Positions 17,577 to 26,151 of a DNA stretch of 64,000 nucleotides are shown piece by piece. Location: positions 121,399 to 185,398 of the forward strand of contig NZ_NTGE01000211.1 in NCBI RefSeq assembly GCF_002291145.1, written 5' to 3'. Below the pieces are notes generated by a model. That model was not told the DNA's origin and did not search any database. It worked only from the letters and a program-made list of their open reading frames with translations. Source of the DNA: Streptomyces sp. SA15 (GTDB lineage Bacteria; Actinomycetota; Actinomycetes; Streptomycetales; Streptomycetaceae). The position numbers and the translations under genes are program-made. How positions within the stretch are numbered: position 1 is the stretch's first letter; every line of letters starts with the position of its first letter.

Positions 17577-18767
17577 CTACCCGAGCTCAGCCACCGGCAC
17601 CCGACGGAACTCGATCGTCTCGTACGGCCCCGTCACCCCCGTCTCGTACAACACCCCGACCGTCCCCCCATCCACCCGCACCAGATCCGAATACGCGGCC
17701 CACCGCCCCGACAGCGCCAGCACCTTCTCAAAGGTCACCCCCGCATCGTCACTGCGCCACACCGCCATCCCCCGTCGCGCCGTGGGAACAGAAGGACCGG
17801 AGAACAGCAACGGGCCGCCCACACCCGGCAGTTGAAGAACACTCCCCTGCACCACCGGCACATCGTTCAACGTGGCCTGCACCGCATACGGCCGGTCCAC
17901 AGTCGACCCCCCGTCACTGGAGTACGTGTCCAGCCGGTTCCCCACACTCGACCCGTGCTGGTCCCGCGAGCTGAAGTACAACCGCCCGTCCCCCAGTTGC
18001 GCCGCCGTCGACTCATTCGCGTTGTCGACACCGTCGTAGGAGTCGTCGACGAACCCCAGCCGCCAGCTGTAACCCCCGTCGTCGCTGTACAACGCATGCG
18101 CACCGTAGTACCGAGCCTCCTCCCCCGTATCCCCCGAGCCCGCCCCCGGCGCCACCGAGTGATTCGCCGCAACCACCAACCGCCCCGCATACGGCCCCCG
18201 CGTCAGCGCCACCGCATGCCCGGGCCCGGTCGCATACCACCGCCACCCCGCCGGCTTCACCGCCCCGGTGATCTCGCGCGGCGCCGAGAATCGCCGCCCG
18301 TCGTCACCGCCGCGCTGCACGAACACCCGCCGACTCTGCTCCGCCGTCACCTCCCCCCGCATGATCTGCGCCTCGGTCACCCCACCACCGTTGTAGGAGG
18401 TGACGAGGACGACCTCCCCGGTACGCGGGTCGACCACCGGCGCCGGATTGCCCCGCGTGTTCCCCTCCCCGGCCGCGACGACCGTGAGCGGACCCCACGT
18501 ACAACCCCCGTCCTCGGACCGGCGCAGCACGACGTCGATGTCCCCGGAGTCGCCCGCCCCGTCGTGTCTGCCCTCCGCGAAGGCGAGGACGGTACCCCGG
18601 CGGGTGGTGACGGTGGCGGGGATGCGGTAGGTGGCGTAGCCACCCTGCCCCGAGACGTACGGCACAGAGGACACGCACCGAGAGGCGGCGGCCGAGGCAT
18701 GGCCGGCCGCCGTGAGCGGGGTGAGAAGCACCGCGGTGGCGAGGAGGGTACGGCACAGAAGGGTCAT
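17577..18767 (-). CDS. Secreted exo-alpha-sialidase (GH33-like)
   Basis: Exported neuraminidase-type hydrolase, 396 residues. A signal peptide spans residues 1-26 (LLATAVLLTPLTAAGHASA). The arginine of the first catalytic triad position is in YRIP (residues 47-50). Four Asp-box repeats typical of the six-bladed propeller are visible: SEDGGCTW, SDDGGYSW, SSDGGSTV and SDDAGVTF. The acid region EGRHDGAGDSGDID and the nucleophile Tyr/Glu region near YETGVTGPYETIEF are in the expected order. It releases terminal sialic acids from glycans. It faces the importer-lyase operon, suggesting a scavenging route: release outside, import, cleavage. The protein lacks extra carbohydrate-binding modules. Confidence 0.9.
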   Translation of the reverse strand: MTLLCRTLLATAVLLTPLTAAGHASAAASRCVSSVPYVSGQGGYATYRIPATVTTRRGTVLAFAEGRHDGAGDSGDIDVVLRRSEDGGCTWGPLTVVAAGEGNTRGNPAPVVDPRTGEVVLVTSYNGGGVTEAQIMRGEVTAEQSRRVFVQRGGDDGRRFSAPREITGAVKPAGWRWYATGPGHAVALTRGPYAGRLVVAANHSVAPGAGSGDTGEEARYYGAHALYSDDGGYSWRLGFVDDSYDGVDNANESTAAQLGDGRLYFSSRDQHGSSVGNRLDTYSSDGGSTVDRPYAVQATLNDVPVVQGSVLQLPGVGGPLLFSGPSVPTARRGMAVWRSDDAGVTFEKVLALSGRWAAYSDLVRVDGGTVGVLYETGVTGPYETIEFRRVPVAELG

Positions 18768-18822
18768 CGCTCCCCTTACAGAGAACCTTTGCAGAGTGAC
18801 TGACAGAGTGACTGACTGTCCG

Positions 18823-19488
18823 TCACATGCTGCCCGGCGTGACCATCCCCGACTCGTACGCCACGATGACCAACTGCGCCCGATCCCGGGCCCCCAGCTT
18901 CCCCATGATCCGGCTGACGTGCGTCTTCGCGGTCAGCGGGCTCAGCCCCAGCGCCTCGGCGGCCTCGGTGTTGTTGAGGCCGCGCGCGACCAGCGTCAGC
19001 ACCTCGCGCTCACGCTCCGACAGGCATTCGGGCCCACGCCCGGTGATGGCCGGCGACGGGCTGCGCAGGAACCGTTCGATCAGCCGAGCCGTCGGCCCCG
19101 GCGACAGCAGCGCCTCCCCTGCCGCCACCGTGCGGATCGCGTCGAGGAGTTCGGCCGGACGGGTGTCCTTCACCAGGAACCCGGAGGCCCCGGCGCGCAG
19201 CGCCTCGACGATGTTCTCGTCGGTGTCGTAGGTGGTGAGGACCAGCACCTTCACGCCCGCCAGGTCCTCGTCGGCGGCGATCAGACGCGTCGCCTCGATG
19301 CCGTCCAGGTCGGGCATGCGGATGTCCATCACCACCAGGTCGGCGCGCTCGCCGCGGGCCAGTTCCAGCGCCTCCCGCCCGGTGGCCGCCTGCCCGACCA
19401 CCTCCATGTCCCGCGCCGACTCGACGAGCATCGCGAACGCCTCCCGTACCAGGGTCTGGTCGTCGGCGAGCAGTACGCGGATGGTCAT
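18823..19488 (-). CDS. LuxR/NarL-family response regulator
   Basis: A 221-residue two-component regulator. The receiver domain (residues 1-120) has the acidic pair DD near residue 9, the phospho-acceptor aspartate in VVMDIRMPDLDG, and the conserved K in VKDTRPAELL. The C-terminal helix-turn-helix of the LuxR type is at about residues 150-215 (LSEREREVLTLVARGLNNTE). Its start overlaps the histidine kinase by ATGA. It is the last gene of a unit mmpL - kinase - regulator. Two palindromic sites upstream of mmpL (22993-23039) are candidate binding sites. The signal is unknown, though such trios commonly respond to cell-envelope-active compounds. Confidence 0.93.
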   Translation of the reverse strand: MTIRVLLADDQTLVREAFAMLVESARDMEVVGQAATGREALELARGERADLVVMDIRMPDLDGIEATRLIAADEDLAGVKVLVLTTYDTDENIVEALRAGASGFLVKDTRPAELLDAIRTVAAGEALLSPGPTARLIERFLRSPSPAITGRGPECLSEREREVLTLVARGLNNTEAAEALGLSPLTAKTHVSRIMGKLGARDRAQLVIVAYESGMVTPGSM

Positions 19489-20738
19489 CCGGTTCCCCCT
19501 CCAGGCAGTACGGACGTGAGCGGCAGTACGGCGGTCACCTCGAAGCCGCCCCCGGCCCGTGGTCCGGCGTCGAGTGTGCCACCGACACTGCGGGCCCTCT
19601 CGCGCATGCCGACGAGCCCGAAGCCGGGGGTGCCGCCGGGGGTGGGTCCGGTGCCGTCGTCGGTGACCGAGAGGCGCAGGGCGCCGTCCTCCTCGTACAG
19701 GTCGACCGATACGGCCGGTTCGGGCCCCGCGTGCCGTACCGCGTTCGTCAGCGCCTCCTGCACGATGCGGTAGGCGGCGGCGCCCACGGCGGGCGGCGCC
19801 TGCCGTACCCGTATGTCCTGTTCGACGCGGGCGCCCGCGAGCCGCGCGGTCTCCACGAGGTCGGTCACGCCGTCGAGGCCGGGCAGCGGGCCGCGCGGGT
19901 CCCCGTGTTCGGAGGCGCGCAGCACCTCCAGCGTCGTACGGAGTTCACCGCGCGCGGTCCGGCAGGTCTCGGCGATGTCGTCGAGGGCTTTCGCGACCGT
20001 CTCGCGGTCCAGGCGTTCGGGGTCGGCGGCCAGGACGTGCGCGGCGACGGAGGTCTGGACGCCGATGAGCGTGATGCTGTGGGCGAGCAGGTCGTGCAGG
20101 TCGCGGGCGATCCGCAGGCGCTCCTCCGCGACTCTGCGCCGCGCCTCCTCCTCGCGGGTGCGTTCGGCGCGTTCGGCGCGTCCGACGATGGCGGCGACGT
20201 ACTGGCGGTAGAAGCGGGTGCTCATGCCGCAGAAGAGGACGGCGATGACCCAGCCGGAGATCCGCAGGATCTCGCGCACACCATCGGGGTTGGTGACGGC
20301 GTTGACGATCAGTGTCACGCCGAGGATGGTGCCGCCGGTGAGCAGCGCACGGCGCGCCGTGCCGGTCGCCGCGATCGTGTAGAGCACCGTCATGGTCGCG
20401 GGGATGGGCGCGGTGTGGTTGTTGTCGAGGGCGTGGTACGGGGCGACGCAGGCCAGCACCGCGAGCAGGACCAGCACAGGACGCCGGCGCCGCCACACCA
20501 GGGGCACGTGGGCGATGAGCAGCAGGGTCCAGCCGAGCTCGTCGGGCCGGCGCCCATGGCCGCCGAGCAGGGCGATGGCCGTGGCGAGGGCGGCCATCGC
20601 CACGGCCAGCAGCGCGTCGTTGCGGGTGCCGTGCGGGGCGGTGCGGGGATCGCGGTTGATCGCCGCCATGATCCGCTCACCGCGGCGGGGCCGGGCCGCC
20701 GACGTGGTCGCCCGGACGGGCGCGGTGGTTGCCTGCAC
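19485..20738 (-). CDS. Two-component sensor histidine kinase (HisKA_3)
   Basis: A 417-residue membrane sensor kinase of the NarL-partner class. About five transmembrane segments occupy residues 40-180 (for example LLAVAMAALATAIALLGG and VLVLLAVLACVAPYHA). The dimerisation and phospho-acceptor helix carries the histidine in RIARDLHDLLAHSI, and the C-terminal ATPase has N-box EALTNAVRHAG and G-box GFGLVGMRERA. A GTG at 20738 with GGAGG eight bases upstream is the best start; the frame stays open to 20804. There is no large extracellular sensing domain, so it probably senses membrane state or a partner such as the adjacent MmpL protein. It overlaps the response regulator by four bases. Confidence 0.9.
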   Translation of the reverse strand: MQATTAPVRATTSAARPRRGERIMAAINRDPRTAPHGTRNDALLAVAMAALATAIALLGGHGRRPDELGWTLLLIAHVPLVWRRRRPVLVLLAVLACVAPYHALDNNHTAPIPATMTVLYTIAATGTARRALLTGGTILGVTLIVNAVTNPDGVREILRISGWVIAVLFCGMSTRFYRQYVAAIVGRAERAERTREEEARRRVAEERLRIARDLHDLLAHSITLIGVQTSVAAHVLAADPERLDRETVAKALDDIAETCRTARGELRTTLEVLRASEHGDPRGPLPGLDGVTDLVETARLAGARVEQDIRVRQAPPAVGAAAYRIVQEALTNAVRHAGPEPAVSVDLYEEDGALRLSVTDDGTGPTPGGTPGFGLVGMRERARSVGGTLDAGPRAGGGFEVTAVLPLTSVLPGGGTG

Positions 20739-20820
20739 GCGCTCATCCTCCGTCACGGGGGCGCCCCTTCGGGAGCGAAGGGACGCCCTACGTGTCACCG
20801 TCACCTCACACCGGTTCCGG

Positions 20821-22899
20821 TCACACGGGTTCCGGCTGTCGTTCCGCCCGCTCCGGCTCCGGTTCCGGCGCGCGCGACAGCGGGCCCGGCCACCACAGCT
20901 TCCGCCGCAGCGCGACGGCCGCGCTGGTGACGAGGTACGTGCGGACGAGGAACGTGTCCAGCAGCACGCCCACCGCGATGACGAAGCCGAGTTCGACGAG
21001 CTGCACCATCGGCATGTTGGTGAGCACCGCGAAGGTGGCCGCGAGGACGAGTCCGGCGGAGGCGATGACCCCGCCGGTCGTGCGCAGCGCCGTCAGTGCG
21101 GCCGGTACCGGTTCGGCGCCGTTCAGGGACTCCTCGCGCATCCGGTGCATCAGGAAGATGCCGTAGTCGACGCCCAGCGCGACCAGGAACACGAAGGACA
21201 ACAGGCCAAGCCCGGGATCCGTGCCCTCGAAGCCGAAGACCGGCCCGAAGACGAGTCCGCCGATGCCGAGGGCCGCGCCCCACACGGCGACCACGGCGGC
21301 CACCAGGAGCAACGGGGCGACGAGCGATCGCAGCAGGCCCATCAGGATCAGCAGGACGGAGGCCAGGACCAGGGGTACGACGATCTTGCTGTCGCGCGCG
21401 CTGGTGTCCTTGAGGTCGATCTGTTCGGCGCTCGGCCCGCCGACATAGGAGCCGTCGAGTGTGTCGCGCAGTGCCTCGATGGTGGCGGTCTCGCCCGTCG
21501 ACTGGGGCGGGGCGGTGGCCAGGACGGAGATCTCGGTCCAGCCGTCGCCGCTGCGGCCGCGCTCCGCGCTGTCGACGCCGCGGGTGTCCTGGATCTCGGC
21601 GAGGGTGGTGTCGGCGCGGTCGGTGGGCGTGATGACGGTGAGGGGCTGGGTGCCGCGCTCGGGGTAGGCCGCGGCGAGGGTCTCCATGGCGGTGACCGCG
21701 TCGGGCTTGCTGGTGAAGGTGTCCTCCTGCTTGATGCCGCCGGGCAGGTTCAGCGCGCCCAGCGCGAGCGCGCCGAGCAGCACGGCACCGCCCGCGAGCA
21801 CGGTGAGCGGCCGGCGTCCGGCGGAGCTGCCCATCGCGGCGAACAGCGACCGGCGGGCCTTGGGCGTGCTGCCGTAACGGGGCACGAGCGGCCAGAAGAC
21901 GCGGCGGCCGAGCAGGACGAGGATCGCGGGCAGCAGGGTCAGCATCGCGACGAGCGCGCACAGCACGCCCACCGTGCCGAGCGGGCCCATGCCCCGGCTG
22001 CTGTTGAGGTCGGCGGCGAGCAGGCAGAGCAGGCCAGCGGCGACGGTGCCGGAGGAGGCGAGCACGGCCGGCCCGCAGCCGCGCAGGGCGGCCACCATGG
22101 CGTCGTACGGCCGCTCGACGCGTCGTAGTTCCTCGCGGTAGCGGGAGACGAGCAGCAGGGCGTAGTCGGTGCCCGCGCCGAACACGAGGATGGTCATGAT
22201 GCCGGAGCTCTGGCCGGACACGGAGGTCCCGAACCCCTGGTTGAGCCCGTACGCCACGCCCATCGACAGGTAGTCGGCGATGCCTGCGACGGCGAGCGGG
22301 ACGAGCCAGAGGAACGGGCTGCGGTAGATGAGGATCAGCAGCAGCGCGACGACCGCGGCGGTGGTGTAGAGCAGCGGTCCGTCGAGGGAGTTGTAGACCT
22401 CGCTCGCGTCGGTGGCCAGCGCCCCCTCTCCACCGACCTCGACGCTCAGCCCGTCGCCGCCCTTGGCGACGTCCCGTACGTCGTTGACGAGGGCGTCACG
22501 GGCCTCCTCGTCCGTGCCGGGTTCGTTGCTGGCGACCGGGTACATCAGGGTGGTGCCGTCCTGGGACGGGACGCCCCGCGGGTCGGCGGTGAGCCGGTGC
22601 GTGCCCGCGATCCGCTCGATCTGCTCCGCGGCGGTCGTCTTGTCGGTTGCGGTCAGTCCGCCGTCCCGGTGGTAGACGACGACCATTTCGGTGGTCTCGC
22701 CGCCGGGCAGCCGGTCCTGGATCTCGGCGACCTGGGTGGAGTCGGCGCTCGCCGGCAGGTAGTCGACGGCCCGGTCGCGCTGGACGTCCGAGAGTTTCGC
22801 CGCGAACGGCGAGGCGAGCGCGAGCACGGCGATCCACAGCCCGAGCACGAGCCAGGGCACGGCCCGCCGTCGCCGTGTGCTTGTCGTTGCGGCCCCCAT
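20821..22899 (-). CDS. MmpL/RND-family transporter
   Basis: Large exporter of the MMPL family, 692 residues, within the usual range for Streptomyces members. It has twelve predicted transmembrane segments in two similar halves, each with a periplasmic loop; the paired motifs GAGTDYALLLVSRYREE and GVDYGIFLMHRMREES carry the Asp-Tyr pair of the proton-relay region. The C-terminal tail is short and Pro/Glu rich. GGAGGGAGG precedes the ATG by eight bases. It is followed after 82 bp by the kinase and regulator genes, so the system probably senses and exports a lipid or lipophilic antibiotic. The substrate cannot be told from sequence. Confidence 0.92.
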   Translation of the reverse strand: MGAATTSTRRRRAVPWLVLGLWIAVLALASPFAAKLSDVQRDRAVDYLPASADSTQVAEIQDRLPGGETTEMVVVYHRDGGLTATDKTTAAEQIERIAGTHRLTADPRGVPSQDGTTLMYPVASNEPGTDEEARDALVNDVRDVAKGGDGLSVEVGGEGALATDASEVYNSLDGPLLYTTAAVVALLLILIYRSPFLWLVPLAVAGIADYLSMGVAYGLNQGFGTSVSGQSSGIMTILVFGAGTDYALLLVSRYREELRRVERPYDAMVAALRGCGPAVLASSGTVAAGLLCLLAADLNSSRGMGPLGTVGVLCALVAMLTLLPAILVLLGRRVFWPLVPRYGSTPKARRSLFAAMGSSAGRRPLTVLAGGAVLLGALALGALNLPGGIKQEDTFTSKPDAVTAMETLAAAYPERGTQPLTVITPTDRADTTLAEIQDTRGVDSAERGRSGDGWTEISVLATAPPQSTGETATIEALRDTLDGSYVGGPSAEQIDLKDTSARDSKIVVPLVLASVLLILMGLLRSLVAPLLLVAAVVAVWGAALGIGGLVFGPVFGFEGTDPGLGLLSFVFLVALGVDYGIFLMHRMREESLNGAEPVPAALTALRTTGGVIASAGLVLAATFAVLTNMPMVQLVELGFVIAVGVLLDTFLVRTYLVTSAAVALRRKLWWPGPLSRAPEPEPERAERQPEPV

Positions 22900-22992
22900 G
22901 TGGCGGGCCTCCCTCCGGTCGGGTTGTCTGGGTCGGTTCCAGACTCCCGGCGGGGAGGGGCCGATTCGTCGGGCGGGAGGGCGAGTTGGGGG

Positions 22993-23039
22993 TTACTGCC
23001 AGGGGTGACCGGTCGGGCCCGTTACTCCCTGGGGAGTAA
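22993..23039. promoter_or_regulatory. Two candidate operators upstream of mmpL
   Basis: A palindrome TTACTCCC-TG-GGGAGTAA (8-bp arms, 23022-23039) lies about 120 bp upstream of the MmpL start. A degenerate copy, TTACTGCCAGGGGTGA, begins at 22993, 29 bp away and so about three helical turns from the first. The arrangement suits a dimeric regulator, either the response regulator encoded in this unit or an unlinked one. Confidence 0.5.
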
Positions 23040-23055
23040 TCCCGATCGGGGCCCG

Positions 23056-23230
23056 CGACGGCGAATGCGGGGGCTGGTGCTACGACGGCGGACGCGAGGC
23101 CGATGCTGCGATCGCGAACGCGGGGCCGGTGTTACGACGGCGTCCGCGGGCCGGTATTGCGACGGCGAACGCAGGGCCGGTGCTACGACCGCGAACGAGG
23201 GGCCGGTATTACGACGGCGTCCGCGCCGCC
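23056..23230. repeat. 26-bp tandem repeat array, about 6.5 copies
   Basis: Direct repeats with consensus cgacggcgaacgcggggccggtgtta, individual units 25-27 bp, start at about 23056, 23083, 23109, 23135, 23160, 23186 and 23212. The last partial unit lies inside the TerB-like gene and the TAA stop of that gene is the final tta of unit six. The array thus looks like serial duplication of the gene's 3' end into the space before mmpL. There are no unique spacers, so it is not a CRISPR array. Confidence 0.85.
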
Positions 23231-23904
23231 GCCAGCAGTCGGGTCACGTCGTCCGAGCAGATGGTCAGGGCGGCGCCCACGGTCGCGAGGACGTCCCGCT
23301 CGGCCGGGGTGTACGGCCCGTCGGCCAGGGCGATCCGCGCGCCCTGCAGCAGGATCGATTCGCGGCCGGCCGGGGCGAGGTGCGGGGCGAGCGGGTCCAG
23401 CGCCTCGTGCAGCTCTATGGCCAGCCCGGTTCCGCAGGGGCGGTCGTAGACCCGGCCGGTGTCCGCGGCGAGGGCATCGACCAGGGCGTCGAGCTGATCC
23501 TCGGTGCAGTCGTCGAAGCCGGCGGCGCGGACCGTGGCCGCGGCGGTCTCCAGGGACGTACGGGAGCAGGTGCCGCCCGCGGCGAGCACCGCGAGGGCGA
23601 CCGTGTGGACGGCGTCGCGGAGCATCGCGGAGAAGCGGGTGGTGGTGGGGTGGTCGAGGACATCGGTGCCGAAGTGGTGGCGGCAGGCTGCGCACTCCAC
23701 GACGGGACCGGTCTCGCCGCGCGGGACGACGGGCACGCTGAGGAAGGTGAAGCGGCGGCGGCCGGTCAGCCGCTGGTAGTTGCGGTCGCCCCCGCACCCG
23801 GGGCAGAAGAACTCGCCGTCGCCGACGGTCGTCCACGCGGTACGGGTGCCCAGGAGGCGCACAGGCCTGACGGCACGGCCGTTTCGTCCCCGTCCTGGCA
23901 GCAC
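23209..23904 (-). CDS. TerB-like protein with N-terminal zinc ribbon
   Basis: A 231-residue protein. An N-terminal zinc-ribbon-like part has two cysteine pairs, CPGC (about residue 34) and CAAC (about residue 70). The rest is alpha-helical and resembles the TerB (tellurite resistance) fold, with LLQGARIALADGPYTPAERD near the end containing the acidic helix typical of TerB. The GTG at 23904 with GGAGG six bases upstream is preferred over an upstream frame beginning at 23961. TerB-like domains occur in stress and phage-related membrane complexes, but a single isolated gene like this has no clear role. Its 3' end is duplicated in a tandem array. Confidence 0.75.
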   Translation of the reverse strand: MLPGRGRNGRAVRPVRLLGTRTAWTTVGDGEFFCPGCGGDRNYQRLTGRRRFTFLSVPVVPRGETGPVVECAACRHHFGTDVLDHPTTTRFSAMLRDAVHTVALAVLAAGGTCSRTSLETAAATVRAAGFDDCTEDQLDALVDALAADTGRVYDRPCGTGLAIELHEALDPLAPHLAPAGRESILLQGARIALADGPYTPAERDVLATVGAALTICSDDVTRLLAAARTPS

Positions 23905-24088
23905 GTCGCACCTCCGTAACCACGCGGCAACATCGCCGCGCTTGCGTGATGTTAGCCACATCTGGGAGGCGTAGTCAGTACCCGCGACGAGACCTACCCG
24001 TGACCTGCACAGGGATTGGCCGGTATACGACGGGACCCCGCCCGCCGTGAATCGGCGAACGGGGTCTTCAAACCGCCGGTCAGGCTGG

Positions 24089-25831
24089 TCAGCGAGCCGC
24101 CCGGTTGACGGCGGAGACGACCGCCTTCAGCGAGGCGCGTGTCGTGTTCGCATCGATGCCGATGCCCCACAGAACCTTGCCGTCGATCGCGCATTCGATG
24201 TACGAGGCGGCCAGCGCGGAGGCACCCTCGCTCATCGTGTGCTCCTGGTAGTCCAGCAGGCGGGCGTCGATGCCGATGCCCTGCAGCGCGTGGAAGAACG
24301 CGGAGATCGGACCGTTGCCGGTGCCCACCAGGGTGGTCTCGACGCCGTCCACCTCGGCCTCGACGGTCAGCGTGTCGACGCCGTCCTTGTCCGTGGTCGA
24401 CTGACCGTTCTTGACCTGAATACGCCCCCAGGGGTTGTCGGGGTTGGGCAGGTACTCGTCCTGGAAGGTCGCCCAGATGTCGTTGCCGGTGACCTCGCCG
24501 CCCTCGGCGTCCGTCTTCGCCTGGATGATCTTCGAGAACTCGATCTGCATCCGGCGCGGCAGGTCCAGCTTGTGGTCGTTCTTCAGGACGTACGCGATCC
24601 CGCCCTTGCCGGACTGCGAGTTGACCCGGATGACCGCCTCGTAGGAACGACCGACGTCCTTGGGGTCGATCGGCAGGTACGGCACCGCCCACTCGATGTC
24701 GTCGACGGTGACGCCCTTGGCGGCCGCGTCGGCCTCCATCGCGTCGAAGCCCTTCTTGATGGCGTCCTGGTGGGAGCCGGAGAAGGACGTGTAGACCAGG
24801 TCGCCCACGTACGGGTGGCGCGGGTGGACCTCCATCTGGTTGCAGTACTCCCACGTACGACGGATCTCGTCGATGTCGGAGAAGTCGATCTGCGGGTCGA
24901 CACCCTGGGAGAACAGGTTCATGCCCAGGGTGACCAGGTCGACGTTGCCGGTGCGCTCGCCCTGCCCGAACAGACAGCCCTCGACGCGGTCGGCGCCGGC
25001 CATCAGGGCCAGCTCGGCCGCCGCGACGGCCGTACCGCGGTCGTTGTGCGGGTGGATGGACAGGCAGACGTGCTCGCGGCGGGACAGGTTGCGGCCCATC
25101 CACTCGAAGCGGTCGGCGTGCGTGGACGGCGTCGAACGCTCCACCGTGGCGGGCAGGTTGAGGATGATCTCGCGGTCCGGACCGGGCTGCCAGACGTCCA
25201 TGACCGCCTCGCAGACCTCCAGCGCGAAGTCCAGCTCGGTGTCGGTGAAGATCTCGGGGCTGTACTGGTAGCCGAACGCTGTACCGCCGGCCTCGGGGCC
25301 CAGCAGATGCTTCTCCGCGTACTCCATCACCAGCCGCGTACCGTCCACGGCGATCTGCTTGATGTCGTCCTTGGAGCCGCGGAAGACCACGCGACGGAAG
25401 ACGGGCGCGGTGGCGTTGTACAGGTGCACGGTGGCGCGCTTGGCGCCCTTCAGCGACTCCACGGTCCGCTCGATCAGGTCCTCGCGGGCCTGGGTCAGTA
25501 CGGAGATGGTGACGTCGTCGGGGATGGCGCCCGGCTCCTCGATGATGGAGCGCACGAAGTCGAAGTCGGTCTGGCCGGAGGCGGGGAAGCCGACCTCGAT
25601 CTCCTTGTAGCCCATCTTGACCAGCTGGTCGAACATCCGGCGCTTGCGCTCGGGCGACATCGGGTCGATCAGGGCCTGGTTGCCGTCGCGCAGGTCGGTG
25701 GAGAGCCAGCGGGGGGCGGCGGTGATCCGCTTCTGAGGCCAGGTGCGGTCGGGGATGTCGACCTGCTCGTACTGGCCGTACTTGTGGATCGGCATGCGGC
25801 TGGGCTGCTGGCGGTTCTGGCGCTTCGCCAT
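24089..25831 (-). CDS. leuA: 2-isopropylmalate synthase
   Basis: First enzyme of leucine biosynthesis, joining acetyl-CoA and 2-oxoisovalerate. The 580-residue chain has the catalytic start STDLRDGNQALIDPM, the metal-binding HPHNDRG and the family motif GxGxRxGN (FGQGERTGN). The C-terminal part (from about residue 430) is the LeuA dimerisation and leucine-binding regulatory domain, ending DANTTRASLKAVVSAVNRA. Length matches actinobacterial LeuA (longer than the E. coli type). GAGGAG lies 11 bases before the ATG. A leucine-rich leader peptide is encoded just upstream (25913-25960), indicating attenuation control by charged leucyl-tRNA. Confidence 0.97.
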   Translation of the reverse strand: MAKRQNRQQPSRMPIHKYGQYEQVDIPDRTWPQKRITAAPRWLSTDLRDGNQALIDPMSPERKRRMFDQLVKMGYKEIEVGFPASGQTDFDFVRSIIEEPGAIPDDVTISVLTQAREDLIERTVESLKGAKRATVHLYNATAPVFRRVVFRGSKDDIKQIAVDGTRLVMEYAEKHLLGPEAGGTAFGYQYSPEIFTDTELDFALEVCEAVMDVWQPGPDREIILNLPATVERSTPSTHADRFEWMGRNLSRREHVCLSIHPHNDRGTAVAAAELALMAGADRVEGCLFGQGERTGNVDLVTLGMNLFSQGVDPQIDFSDIDEIRRTWEYCNQMEVHPRHPYVGDLVYTSFSGSHQDAIKKGFDAMEADAAAKGVTVDDIEWAVPYLPIDPKDVGRSYEAVIRVNSQSGKGGIAYVLKNDHKLDLPRRMQIEFSKIIQAKTDAEGGEVTGNDIWATFQDEYLPNPDNPWGRIQVKNGQSTTDKDGVDTLTVEAEVDGVETTLVGTGNGPISAFFHALQGIGIDARLLDYQEHTMSEGASALAASYIECAIDGKVLWGIGIDANTTRASLKAVVSAVNRAAR

Positions 25832-25912
25832 AAGGCTTCGGGCTCCTCAGGATGTCCGGAAGGACGGCCGACGACGCAACGCCAAGCTCCGCGGGGAGGG
25901 AGTCGGCCTCGA

Positions 25913-25960
25913 CTACAGGCCCTCGCCGCGGCAGCTAAGGAGAAGCAGCCCGAAACGCAT
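25913..25960 (-). promoter_or_regulatory. Leucine-rich leader peptide of leuA (attenuator)
   Basis: A 15-codon frame, MRFGLLLLSCRGEGL, begins 129 bp upstream of leuA on the same strand, with AAG-rich sequence behind it. Four consecutive leucine codons (ctg ctt ctc ctt) are the hallmark of leu-operon attenuation. The segment between it and leuA can fold: GCCgaCTCC pairs with GGAGcttGGC about 30 nt later, and a GTCC-TTCC-GGAC hairpin lies close to the ribosome site of leuA. Leader peptides of this kind have been described for leuA in actinobacteria. The precise alternate structures were not computed. Confidence 0.75.
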
Positions 25961-26151
25961 GATGCTCCGTAGCGTAGCGGAGCCACTCCGGTTGCGCGGG
26001 TGCGTATCAGTATGCGGGACCGGAGGGATCAACGGGACAAAAAGTGCTCCATACCACTTTCGCACCCGTCTCCACCCCTCTTGTCCGCACATTTCACCAA
26101 TCATGGTTGCGGGTAATGACAGCGGAATAACTCGGTGCAAGGGTGCCGGGC

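Noticed and set aside
23056..23230. 26-bp repeats resembling a CRISPR
   Set aside because: No unique spacers; repeats are head to tail and start in a coding sequence.
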